The notes beneath the pieces are model-generated. The model did not search any database. It was not told where the DNA came from and saw nothing but the letters and a program-made list of their open reading frames with translations. Below are positions 8,709 to 16,572 of a stretch of DNA of 64,000 bases, one piece after another. Every line of letters starts with the position of its first letter. Positions within the stretch are counted from its first letter, which is position 1. Both the position numbers and the translations under genes were made by a program. Location of the stretch: positions 1,894,387-1,958,386 of the forward strand of contig NZ_FNTX01000001.1 in assembly GCF_900105765.1 (NCBI RefSeq). The letters run 5' to 3'. The stretch comes from Ruania alba (GTDB taxonomy: Bacteria; Actinomycetota; Actinomycetes; Actinomycetales; Beutenbergiaceae).

Positions 8709-9161
8709 ATGGCGTCCAGCATCTACGCAGCCATGGGCGGCGCCTATGCCGTCCGATCCCTCGCGCAGGCGTGGCACCGCCGGTGCCTGGCCGACCCGAT
8801 CCTCGCCCACGCCTTCCATGCCGGTGTCCATCCCGAGCACACCGACCGGCTCGCCGCCTACTGGGCCGAACAGCTGGGCGGCCCTGCCGAGTACACCGCT
8901 CATCTGGGCACCTACGCCGAGGTGATCGCCAAGCATTCGGGAAACGGCCCGCATGAGCAGATGGATGGCCGTGCGGTGGCCGCATTCACCCTGGCGCTCG
9001 ACGATGCCGCGATCCCGAACGATCCGGACCTGCGGTTCCAGCTCATCGCGTGGTTCACCTGGGCCACCGCGATGCTGAACCATCGTTGGTCCGACCCGGA
9101 GGACATCCCCGCGGATCTCTCGCTGCCGCACTGGGGCTGGGAGGGCACTCAGGGCTGGTAG
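8709..9161 (+). CDS. truncated haemoglobin, group II (trHbO-like)
   Basis: This 150-residue protein matches the 2-on-2 globin fold of group II: SIYAAMGG at the N terminus, AYWAEQLGGP at the E helix region, and a KHSG motif near residue 78 that supplies the proximal haem histidine. Proteins of this group bind O2 and NO and are linked to oxidative or nitrosative protection. The gene starts 201 bases from the divergent permease operon and appears monocistronic. No haem or NO-responsive genes are nearby. Confidence 0.88.
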   Translation: MASSIYAAMGGAYAVRSLAQAWHRRCLADPILAHAFHAGVHPEHTDRLAAYWAEQLGGPAEYTAHLGTYAEVIAKHSGNGPHEQMDGRAVAAFTLALDDAAIPNDPDLRFQLIAWFTWATAMLNHRWSDPEDIPADLSLPHWGWEGTQGW

Positions 9162-9212
9162 GTCAGCCGCAGTGAACACGTGGCGGCAGGGGAACTCTCG
9201 TCAGTCCTTACC

Positions 9213-9806
9213 TCACCCGCGCCGGCAGGTGAGCAGGAAGCCGGGCAGGCGCAGATCTGCCCCCTGCCAGTGGGCACGTACCTCGATAGTGCCGACGGCG
9301 CAGCTCACCCAGTGCGGGGAAAGGAACCATTCGCGCAGGCTCGCCTCGGTCAGGTCCCACCCCTCGTCCGCCTCGGCAGAGACGGCGAGGACTGCCACGA
9401 GGGCACCAGGGCCGCAGATCTCGGCGAGCTGGGTGACGTAGGCATCCCGCTCCTGCTCATCGAGCACGTGCAGCAGTCCGCAGTCGATCACGGTCCTGGG
9501 TCGAACGCCCAGATCGGTCAGGTGCAATGCGTCACCGACCTGGAAGTCGACGTCGACTCCCCGTGTGGTCGCCTTGGCTGTGGCGTGCTCGATCGCCGGT
9601 GCGGAGCCGTCCACGCCGATCACCTGGTGGCCACGACCGGCGAGAAGCAGTGCCAGCTCCCCGGTGCCACACCCGACGTCCAGCACGGGATCGTCGATCG
9701 GCGTGCGATCGAGGAATGCCACAAGGGCCGGTTGCGCCTCGCCGATATCCCAGGGTGGCGGCGTCGGCGCGGCATACTCCGCGTCCCAGTCGTGTTCGTG
9801 GGCCAT
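9213..9806 (-). CDS. class I SAM-dependent methyltransferase
   Basis: This 197-residue protein carries the SAM-binding motif VLDVGCGTG at about residues 41-49 and an acidic beta-2 end (VIGVDGS). The N-terminal PPWDIGEAQPAL resembles the opening of thiopurine/tellurite-type methyltransferases, which detoxify small molecules. It converges with the haemoglobin gene and its start is 77 bases from the divergent open frame of a second methyltransferase. The acceptor is unknown. Confidence 0.88.
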   Translation of the reverse strand: MAHEHDWDAEYAAPTPPPWDIGEAQPALVAFLDRTPIDDPVLDVGCGTGELALLLAGRGHQVIGVDGSAPAIEHATAKATTRGVDVDFQVGDALHLTDLGVRPRTVIDCGLLHVLDEQERDAYVTQLAEICGPGALVAVLAVSAEADEGWDLTEASLREWFLSPHWVSCAVGTIEVRAHWQGADLRLPGFLLTCRRG

Positions 9807-9904
9807 TCGCCCACCCTTTCACCCGGTCATGACACTCGCCAGGGCGCTCCCCCGGAAGGATCACACGCACTGCGGCAGGCTGAGTGTCAGGGACACTGGT
9901 GCTC

Positions 9905-10510
9905 ATGGTGGAGAAGAGCCTCTGGGCACAGAAGGTCGAGCAGGACCCGCAGCACTCGCACTGGTATGTCCAGCGCTTCAAGAACATGGCCGCCGAGGGT
10001 GCCGACCTGCACGGCGAGGCTCGGATGATCGATGCGATGCTGCCGCGCGGGGCGCGGGTGCTCGATGCCGGCTGCGGACCGGGCCGTCTGGGCGGTGAGC
10101 TCGCGCGCCGCGGGCACACCGTCGTCGGCGTGGACGTCGACCCGGTGCTGATCGATGCCGCCCAGGCCGAGTTCGGCGACTGCACCTGGCTGTTGCAGGA
10201 CCTCGCCGAGCTGGACCTGGCTGGGGCGGGCGTGCGTGAGCCGTTCGATGTCGTGGTCGCCGCGGGGAATGTGATGGCTTTCCTCGCGCCGAGCACCAGG
10301 CGGGCCGTGGTGGCCAACCTCGCTGGTGCGCTCGCGCCGGAGGGTCGACTCGTGGTGGGGTTCGGCGCGGGCCGGGGCTATGCGGTCGAGGAGTTCGTCG
10401 CCGACGCCCACTCAGCCGGGCTCACCGAGGACGTCCGGCTCGCCACCTGGGACCTGCGACCCTGGACCCCCGACGCCGGCTTCCTGGTCGCGATCCTGCG
10501 CACCGCATAA
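9905..10510 (+). CDS. class I SAM-dependent methyltransferase
   Basis: This protein of 201 residues has VLDAGCGPG at about residues 52-60 and VVGVDVDP for the ribose-binding acid. ATG 9905 is preferred as start; an in-frame GTG at 9884 would add seven residues, and neither has a strong ribosome binding site. It lies divergent from the methyltransferase at 9213-9806 and ends 17 bases from the end of the convergent MFS gene. It does not closely resemble its neighbour beyond the fold. The substrate is unknown. Confidence 0.87.
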   Translation: MVEKSLWAQKVEQDPQHSHWYVQRFKNMAAEGADLHGEARMIDAMLPRGARVLDAGCGPGRLGGELARRGHTVVGVDVDPVLIDAAQAEFGDCTWLLQDLAELDLAGAGVREPFDVVVAAGNVMAFLAPSTRRAVVANLAGALAPEGRLVVGFGAGRGYAVEEFVADAHSAGLTEDVRLATWDLRPWTPDAGFLVAILRTA

Positions 10511-10527
10511 CGCGGCAATACCCCGAT

Positions 10528-11661
10528 TCAACCGTTCCCGGGCCGCACCGACCGGGTCAGTACCACCGCCGCCACCACCGCACTGAACGCTCCACCGAGG
10601 ACCAGCACGAGCGTGATCGGCAGACCCGCCATCAACCCGGCTGCCACCACGGGACCGAGCACCTGGCCCGTCCGGGCACAGCTTTGCCACCAGCCGAACC
10701 ATGCCCCCTCGGCGACCGCGCCGATCCGGGCCGCAAGCACGGGGTTGAGGATTCCGTAGAAGACTCCCGCACCCACCAGTGCGGCCACGGCGAGCGACCC
10801 GGGCAGCACCCCGGCACCGACCAGGAAGAACGCGCCCGCTCCCCAGCCGGCCACGGCGAGCACGGCGAAACTCCCCCGGGTGCGCCATCGACCGGTCGCG
10901 AAGGTCGCCAGCGTCGCCAGGGCTGACTGCACCGCGAGTGCCCAGCCTCGCCAGGTCAGGTCCACCCCGTTCGCGTCGAGCAGCAACGGCGTGAGCAGCA
11001 GCAACCAGCCGAACACCAGCACGTTCAGCAGCACGGTCATCACCAGGATGCCGAGCACCTCCCGAGGTGGCCCACGTCGGGAGGTGCGGGACGCCGTCGG
11101 CGGCTGCCCGCCCTGACCACCGGCAGGCAGCACCCGCCAGACCACCAGGGCCGCAGGCAGGGCGAGACCGTAGAAAGCGAACGGGGCGGCGGTGCTGTAC
11201 CCGCCGAGGGTGGAGCCGATCAACGGCAGCACCACCATCATGGTGCTCACGACGGCGGCGTTGTAGCCAATCGCGCGGACCCGCCACCGGGGCGAGACCG
11301 ACCGGGCGATCTGGAACGACAGGGCGACCAGCCCGCCTCCGCCGATGCCCTGCAGTACCCGCAACAGCACGGCCGCCGGGAACGTCGTCACGAGCGCGAG
11401 AGCCACACCGGCTGCACCGAACATCAGCAGGCACAGGGCCAACGCGAGGCGGCGCCCACGCGCCCGTGCCAGCCGCGCGGCGAGCACCCCGGTGACGATC
11501 CCCGGCAGCATCACCGCGGTCTGGAAGTAGGCCATCAGGTCGACGCTCACCCCGTACCGGACCGCGAGCTCGGGCAGTACGGGGGCGAGGAGGGAGACGC
11601 TGGAGACACCGAGCGCTGTAGCGCCGAAAGCCACCGTCATGGTGGTGCCGTCGCGCGTCAC
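10528..11661 (-). CDS. MFS transporter, drug-efflux-like
   Basis: About 377 residues with 12 hydrophobic segments and the motif-A region reading LARARGRR between segments 2 and 3, as in proton-driven multidrug exporters (DHA1/DHA2 group). The chosen start is GTG 11661, with GAGGGGG just upstream; an in-frame GTG at 11688 is possible. It is 64 bases from the end of the convergently numbered TAXI gene on the same strand, so weak read-through from that operon is conceivable. The substrate is unknown. Confidence 0.87.
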   Translation of the reverse strand: MTRDGTTMTVAFGATALGVSSVSLLAPVLPELAVRYGVSVDLMAYFQTAVMLPGIVTGVLAARLARARGRRLALALCLLMFGAAGVALALVTTFPAAVLLRVLQGIGGGGLVALSFQIARSVSPRWRVRAIGYNAAVVSTMMVVLPLIGSTLGGYSTAAPFAFYGLALPAALVVWRVLPAGGQGGQPPTASRTSRRGPPREVLGILVMTVLLNVLVFGWLLLLTPLLLDANGVDLTWRGWALAVQSALATLATFATGRWRTRGSFAVLAVAGWGAGAFFLVGAGVLPGSLAVAALVGAGVFYGILNPVLAARIGAVAEGAWFGWWQSCARTGQVLGPVVAAGLMAGLPITLVLVLGGAFSAVVAAVVLTRSVRPGNG

Positions 11662-11725
11662 GTTCCCCCTCGGACAAGCCCCGGCCACGCGTGCACGCGA
11701 CCCGGGGCGGTTCAGGTACAGGAGA

Positions 11726-12760
11726 TCATTCCATCAGGCCGGCGTCCTGGTAGTACTGCTCGGCGCCCGGGTGCAGGTCCACCCCGCCGGTGTTCTCCGC
11801 GGTCCAAGCCGTCGCGGGGTCGAACCCGGCCATGCTGGCGTTCGCCTCGCGCAGGGAGTCGGCCGAGTCGATCACGGCTTCGGTGATGGCGTAGGCGACG
11901 TCGTCGGGCATGTCGGCTGAAGCAATCAGGGTGGTGGTGAAGCCGAGGAGCTGGACGTCCTCGTCCTGTCCGGTGAACGTACCGCCGGGCAGGGTGGCCG
12001 CCTGCAGCCCGAGCGGTTCGAGCGCTGCAACGGCGTCGTCGTCGATGTCGAGGATGCGGATGTCGGAGGTCTCGGCGAGCTCGGTGATGTTGGGGTGCCC
12101 GGCGGTGATCGCTTGGATCCACAGGTCGGCATTCCCGTCGCGGAGGGCGTTGGTGGCCACGTCGGTGCTGGTCGGCTCGAAGCTGCCACCCCAGGATGTG
12201 ACGTCGTCCACGCTGGTGCCGTATGCCTGGAGCACCAGCTGGGTGCCGGCGTCCCCGAGCGAGCCGCGCGGCTGGCTGACCAGGTCGGCGCCGATCTGCT
12301 CGTCCACCACCTGCCGCAGCGAGTCCACGCCGGACCCGGCCGGGGTGATGGGACCGAAGTAGTACTGGTCGAGCCCGCCGACGAGTACCCGGAGGTTGTC
12401 GAAGGCCTCCCCCTCGAAGGGGGTGCCCTCGGTACCGTTGACGGCCCAAGAAGTGACGGCGCTGAAGGAGGTGGCCAGGTCCGCCTCGCCGGTGGCCACC
12501 AGTTCGGGGTTGCCGATGGATCCGGCGTAGGTGAGAACCTCCACCACGGAGTTGTCCTCGAGCGCCGGTTCGATCGCCTGCCCCATGCTGACGGCATAGC
12601 TGTACCAGGCCGAGCCCTGGTCGAGGGAGGCGAAGGACAGATCGACCGGCCCCTCACCACCGGAACCACCACCGGAGTCGTCGGCGCATGCCGCGAGGGT
12701 GAGAGACACCGTCGCCAGCAGGGCTAGCGCGGTGGCGGAACGTGTCTGCGTGCGGGTCAT
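11726..12760 (-). CDS. TAXI-family TRAP transporter solute receptor
   Basis: This 344-residue lipoprotein has lipobox LAAC with the cysteine at residue 25, followed by a TAXI-type (NMT1_3) binding domain beginning with LSFASLDQGSAWYSYA. It captures a carboxylate-type ligand for the fused permease encoded at 16573-18570. AGGAG lies just upstream of ATG 12760, and that ATG overlaps the TGA of the cupin gene. It is unusual that receptor and permease stand at opposite ends of a seven-gene operon. Confidence 0.92.
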   Translation of the reverse strand: MTRTQTRSATALALLATVSLTLAACADDSGGGSGGEGPVDLSFASLDQGSAWYSYAVSMGQAIEPALEDNSVVEVLTYAGSIGNPELVATGEADLATSFSAVTSWAVNGTEGTPFEGEAFDNLRVLVGGLDQYYFGPITPAGSGVDSLRQVVDEQIGADLVSQPRGSLGDAGTQLVLQAYGTSVDDVTSWGGSFEPTSTDVATNALRDGNADLWIQAITAGHPNITELAETSDIRILDIDDDAVAALEPLGLQAATLPGGTFTGQDEDVQLLGFTTTLIASADMPDDVAYAITEAVIDSADSLREANASMAGFDPATAWTAENTGGVDLHPGAEQYYQDAGLME

Positions 12761-13131
12761 CGTGAACTCCTGTCGTCGGGGGTGGAGGGTGCCTCGTAGC
12801 GGACCTCGAAGGTCAGGCACCCCTCCTCGGTCGCCCAGGGACCGTGCTCCATCCCGGGCGGGCGGCAGGCGAACATGCCTGCCGTGAAGGTTTCGCCGAG
12901 GCGCAGGTCGGTCATCGAGCCTTCGAGGATGTAGACCTCTTCCCAGAAGTCGTGGGTGAGCGTGCCGTTCGGCGTGGTGTCAGTGCCGGGAGCGAACCGC
13001 AGCAGGCGGGTCACCACGCCGGGTCGTCCGGTGCCGGTGAGGATGCGTTCGGTGAGCTCGGGCACCTTGCCTTCGCAGGGGGTCCAGGCGACGGCGTCCG
13101 TCGGGGAGAATTCGATCTCATCCTTGGGCAT
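12757..13131 (-). CDS. cupin-domain protein
   Basis: A 124-residue single-domain cupin. The metal-site motif 1 is represented by H60 followed by E64/E65 and G71, and motif 2 by PPGMEHGPW with H96. Such small cupins act as dioxygenases, isomerases or ligand sensors. It overlaps the DUF2848 gene by 14 bases and the TAXI gene by four, which places it firmly in the catabolic operon. It may act on the same ring or amide compound as its neighbours. Confidence 0.87.
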   Translation of the reverse strand: MPKDEIEFSPTDAVAWTPCEGKVPELTERILTGTGRPGVVTRLLRFAPGTDTTPNGTLTHDFWEEVYILEGSMTDLRLGETFTAGMFACRPPGMEHGPWATEEGCLTFEVRYEAPSTPDDRSSR

Positions 13132-13798
13132 GGGCTGCTCCTTCCGGGGCGGTGACGGCGGTGCGATAGGTGAGGCCGAGGCTCGCCTCGGGCGTACGCA
13201 GGGCGAGCTCCCAGTGCGTCCCGTACTGGAAGTCGCCGGTGAGCAGGGGGACCGTCCCGCCGAAGAGGACGAGGTCCTCCCCGCCGTCCAGACCCTCGCG
13301 TTGCTGCAGCAGGCGGAGGGTCTCGGTGAGCGGTCGGAGCGCCGCGGCCGACCCGCTCTGGTAGGCGACGCCGTCGACAGTGGTGGTCAGCTGGATGGAG
13401 TCCCAGGCGGACTCCAGTTGGCCGAGCTCGACCGGCAGTGCCGTGGCACTGAGCGGTTTGGGGCAGCGCTGCTTGGACTCGGCGATGGAGATCGCCTCGT
13501 GCTCGCGGTCGGTGTGGTCTGAGCCGACCGTGAGGTAGTACCTCCCGGCGAGCCGGATCAGTACCGGCTCCACCTCGCCCGACGTCTGCGTGCCGGTGAC
13601 GGCGGTGGTCTCACCGAAGCTCAGCGTGCCGCTCGGCATCGGGTAGAACTCGGGCACGTTCTCCGGCGGCGCCACCCCGATGCGGGCCAGCTCGTCGATG
13701 TGGTGGCGCACAGCGGCCTCGTTGCGGCCGGTGTAGCCGGCCACCACTACTCGCACCGTGGGTGCGTTCAGCGTGGCCGGGTCGAGCTCGATCGTCAT
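13118..13798 (-). CDS. DUF2848-domain protein
   Basis: This 226-residue protein matches my recollection of the DUF2848 family, whose members are found with amidases and transporters and whose reaction is not established. Start ATG 13798 is preceded by AAGGAG; the open frame reaches much further 5' but overlaps the amidase gene out of frame. Visible features are VVAGYTGRN near the N terminus and GGTVPLLTG with GTHWEL near the C terminus. The latter recalls fumarylacetoacetase-like folds, so a hydrolase or decarboxylase role is possible. Confidence 0.8.
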   Translation of the reverse strand: MTIELDPATLNAPTVRVVVAGYTGRNEAAVRHHIDELARIGVAPPENVPEFYPMPSGTLSFGETTAVTGTQTSGEVEPVLIRLAGRYYLTVGSDHTDREHEAISIAESKQRCPKPLSATALPVELGQLESAWDSIQLTTTVDGVAYQSGSAAALRPLTETLRLLQQREGLDGGEDLVLFGGTVPLLTGDFQYGTHWELALRTPEASLGLTYRTAVTAPEGAAHAQG

Positions 13799-13836
13799 CA
13801 CAGTCTCCTTCATCACAGGGTCGGTCGTGGCCCTCG

Positions 13837-14724
13837 TCACAGGGCGGCGTAGTTGGGCAGCCGGTCGGCGAGCACGGGGAACTCGTGCCGGACGTCGGCG
13901 ACGTGACTGGGCGTTATCTCGCACACCGCCACCTGCTCGGCTTCGTCGAGCTCTAGCAACACCTCTCCCCACGGGTCGACCACGCGGCTGTGCCCACCGA
14001 GCTGGGTGCCGGCCTGGGTACCGGCGGCGTTGCAAGCGATCACGAAGAGCTGGTGCTCGACGGCCCGCACACTGGTGAACAGTTGCCAGTGCCGCAGTCG
14101 GGCGTGCGGCCAGGCAGCGGGCACGATCGCGGCGGTGGCGCCGAGGTCGGAGATCCGCTGCCACAGCCCCGGGAAGCGCAGGTCGTAGCAGGTGGTGGCG
14201 GCCGTGCGTCCGACGGGACTGTCGGTCACGCTCACCGAGGTGCCGGGCTCGAGCAGCTGCGCCTCCGCGGACTGGTAGCCGAACACGTGAATCTTGGAGT
14301 AGCTGGCTGCGATCTGACCGGCCGGGTCGAGCAGCACGGTGGTATTGCGTAGCAGCCCACCGTCACCCTCCTCGATCACGCTGCCGGCATGCACATAGGT
14401 CTCCCGCTGCCGGGCGATCTCGGCGAGACCGGTGATCGTCGGGCCGTCGAGCAGCTCGGCACGGTCGCGATAGTGGTCGAAGGCGAAGTAGCCGGGCGCC
14501 CACAGCTCGGGAAGCACGATGAGGTCGCAGTCGGGCAGGTCGGCGATCATGTCGTGGACCCGCTCGCGGCGGGCCTCGGGGCTCTCCTCGTCCGGACTGG
14601 CGATCTGCACCAGCCCGATGCGGGTGGTGGATGTCATCCGAGTGGTCTGGTCTGTGCCCTGCGGTGCCTCACTCCGGCACACCTCATCCTTCGCCGTGCC
14701 TCCGTGGGGGCTCCTCGCGCTCAT
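13837..14724 (-). CDS. carbon-nitrogen hydrolase (nitrilase superfamily)
   Basis: The Glu-Lys-Cys triad of the superfamily is complete: E73 in LPELWAPGYF, K144 in YSKIHVFGY and C179 in TTCYDLRFPGLW. The closest named group by these motifs is the Nit2/omega-amidase branch, which hydrolyses amides of small acids. The ATG at 14724 overlaps the GntR stop as ATGA with GGAGGC upstream; a second ATG at 14637 would remove 29 poorly conserved residues and is also plausible. In the operon it could release ammonia and a carboxylate from the ring-cleavage or hydroxylation product. Confidence 0.9.
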   Translation of the reverse strand: MSARSPHGGTAKDEVCRSEAPQGTDQTTRMTSTTRIGLVQIASPDEESPEARRERVHDMIADLPDCDLIVLPELWAPGYFAFDHYRDRAELLDGPTITGLAEIARQRETYVHAGSVIEEGDGGLLRNTTVLLDPAGQIAASYSKIHVFGYQSAEAQLLEPGTSVSVTDSPVGRTAATTCYDLRFPGLWQRISDLGATAAIVPAAWPHARLRHWQLFTSVRAVEHQLFVIACNAAGTQAGTQLGGHSRVVDPWGEVLLELDEAEQVAVCEITPSHVADVRHEFPVLADRLPNYAAL

Positions 14725-15338
14725 CCGAGCATCGCCTCCAACGTGTTCTGCAAGTGATCATCCGTTGCCCCACGTGCCCCGATGGCGTCACCGGTGCGTA
14801 GCTGATCGACGATCTGACGGTGTTCCTCCACCACCCGGGCCGCCCGGTCCTCGGTGCTGCTGACGGCGTAGACGCCCATCCGCAGCTGGCGGTCGCGGAG
14901 CTCGCCATAGAACTGATCGATCACGGCGTTGCCCGCGGCAGCCACGATGCGGGAGTGGAACTCCCGGTCGAGCTCGATGAACTGCACCGGGGCGGACCAC
15001 AGCCCGGCCTGGCGTTCCAGCAGCTCGTCGAGCTCGTCCAGGGGCACCGGCTTGGCGCCGGTGAGCAGCGTGTCCACGGCCCAGGTCTCGATCATGCTGC
15101 GGGCCTGCATCACCGCCCGGATCTCCGAGTCCGGCAGCGGCGGGACGTAGGCGCCTCGGTGCGGGATGCGCTCGAGCAGGCCCTCGGACTGCAACCGCAT
15201 GAATGCTTCCCGTACGGGGGTGCGGGATGCGCCGGCCTCCTTGGCGATCTCCGCCTCGTTGAGGAAGGTCCCCTGGTCCCGTGGCAGCGATGCGATGTAG
15301 GACTTGACCCATTGGTAGGTCTCAGTGCGGACGTCCAT
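14721..15338 (-). CDS. GntR-family regulator, FCD (FadR) subfamily
   Basis: This 205-residue protein has an N-terminal winged helix with the hallmark EAGASRTPVREAFMRLQSEG and a C-terminal all-helical FCD domain that binds carboxylic acids, often through a metal. Start ATG 15338 has GGGGAG five bases upstream. It lies in the middle of the TRAP operon. The 12-bp palindrome GTTGTATACAAC upstream of the first gene matches the usual operator form of this subfamily, so negative autoregulation with the imported acid as inducer is likely. Confidence 0.92.
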   Translation of the reverse strand: MDVRTETYQWVKSYIASLPRDQGTFLNEAEIAKEAGASRTPVREAFMRLQSEGLLERIPHRGAYVPPLPDSEIRAVMQARSMIETWAVDTLLTGAKPVPLDELDELLERQAGLWSAPVQFIELDREFHSRIVAAAGNAVIDQFYGELRDRQLRMGVYAVSSTEDRAARVVEEHRQIVDQLRTGDAIGARGATDDHLQNTLEAMLG

Positions 15339-15386
15339 GGCACTCCCCTTCTGACGGTGCACCCTCGGTGCGTGGCTGGCCGGGCA

Positions 15387-16571
15387 TCATCGCGCCCGGG
15401 CGATCTCGGCCACCATGCAGGTGTGCCGGACGTGCTCGCGGTGGCGCACCGGGTCGGCGGCGATCTCACGCAGTTCGGCAAACTGCTGCTGCCGCGCGGT
15501 CTCGTCACGCTCGCGGATGCGGCGCCAGTTCTTGTCCGTCTCTACCGCCACATAGGCCCGGCTCACCTCGCGGCGCCGCTGGTCGTAGACGTCCAGGTCG
15601 GCCTCCTCCAGGGTGCCGTCGAGCCGGTCGGCGAGCAGGGACGCCAGCAGGTACGCATCGTGGATGCCGCTGTTCATCCCCAGCCCACCGAGCGGGTTGT
15701 TGATGTGCGCGGCGTCTCCGGCGAGGAACACGCGCCCCTCCCGGTAGGTGCCTGCCACCCGTTGGTGCACCCGGTAGACGGTGGTGTGCAGGATCGGCCA
15801 GCCGCCGGGACGCTCCCCGATCGTGGCCATCAGCCGCTGCACGTTCTCCGGAGCGACAGCGTCGGTCTCGGTCTGCCCCTCCCGCACGGGGAACATCGCT
15901 CGCCAGTGGTCCGGGGTGCGCAGCAGCACCAGCCACTCGGCCGGGTCGGAGATGTAATTGACGTAGGAGATGTCCGGCATCCACGCCTGGATGTCTTCCC
16001 TGGTGGAGATCACCACGTACCGCTCGGGGTAGGTTTCCCCCTCGAAGCTGATCCCGAGCGAGGTACGCACGGCACTGCTGGCGCCGTCGGCCCCGATCAG
16101 GTAGTCCGCTGCCAGGGTGGAGCCGTCCTCCAGCACGGCACGAACGCCGTCGGGGGCGTTGTCCACGGAGGCGACGCGGGCGCCGAAGGTGACCTGCACG
16201 TTCGGCATGTCGGCGACCTTCGCCAGAATGATCCGGGTGAGCTTGGACTGCTCGCACTGCACCCGGAACGGGAACCGAGTGTCCTCGGCAAGGGTGTCCA
16301 GCCGGAACTCGGCCACCAGACCTTCACTGCGGTCTCGGTGCTGGAAGGTGGGCACGTCCAGGCCCTCGGCGCGCAGTTCTTCGGCGAGACCGAGCTCGTC
16401 GAGCATCTCCAGCGTGGGCGGGTGGAAGGTGGAGGCGCGGGACTCGCTGCTGAGCTCCTCCCCCGCTTCGAGCACATGCACCCGCACGCCGCGGTTCGCC
16501 AGCATGAGGGCCGCCGTCATACCCACGGGCCCTGCGCCGGCGATGACGACCTGGGCGTCATTGTCTGCCAC
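15387..16571 (-). CDS. FAD-dependent aromatic hydroxylase (monooxygenase)
   Basis: This 394-residue group A flavoprotein monooxygenase shows the three family motifs: GAGPVG at the N terminus (residues 12-17), the DG motif in LIGADGASSAVR near residue 160, and the GD motif in FLAGDAAHINNP near residue 285. Enzymes of this type hydroxylate aromatic rings using NAD(P)H and O2. It starts one base after the TRAP permease stop, so the two are coupled. This supports an aromatic or N-heteroaromatic acid as the operon's substrate. Confidence 0.9.
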   Translation of the reverse strand: MADNDAQVVIAGAGPVGMTAALMLANRGVRVHVLEAGEELSSESRASTFHPPTLEMLDELGLAEELRAEGLDVPTFQHRDRSEGLVAEFRLDTLAEDTRFPFRVQCEQSKLTRIILAKVADMPNVQVTFGARVASVDNAPDGVRAVLEDGSTLAADYLIGADGASSAVRTSLGISFEGETYPERYVVISTREDIQAWMPDISYVNYISDPAEWLVLLRTPDHWRAMFPVREGQTETDAVAPENVQRLMATIGERPGGWPILHTTVYRVHQRVAGTYREGRVFLAGDAAHINNPLGGLGMNSGIHDAYLLASLLADRLDGTLEEADLDVYDQRRREVSRAYVAVETDKNWRRIRERDETARQQQFAELREIAADPVRHREHVRHTCMVAEIARAR

Positions 16572-16572
16572 G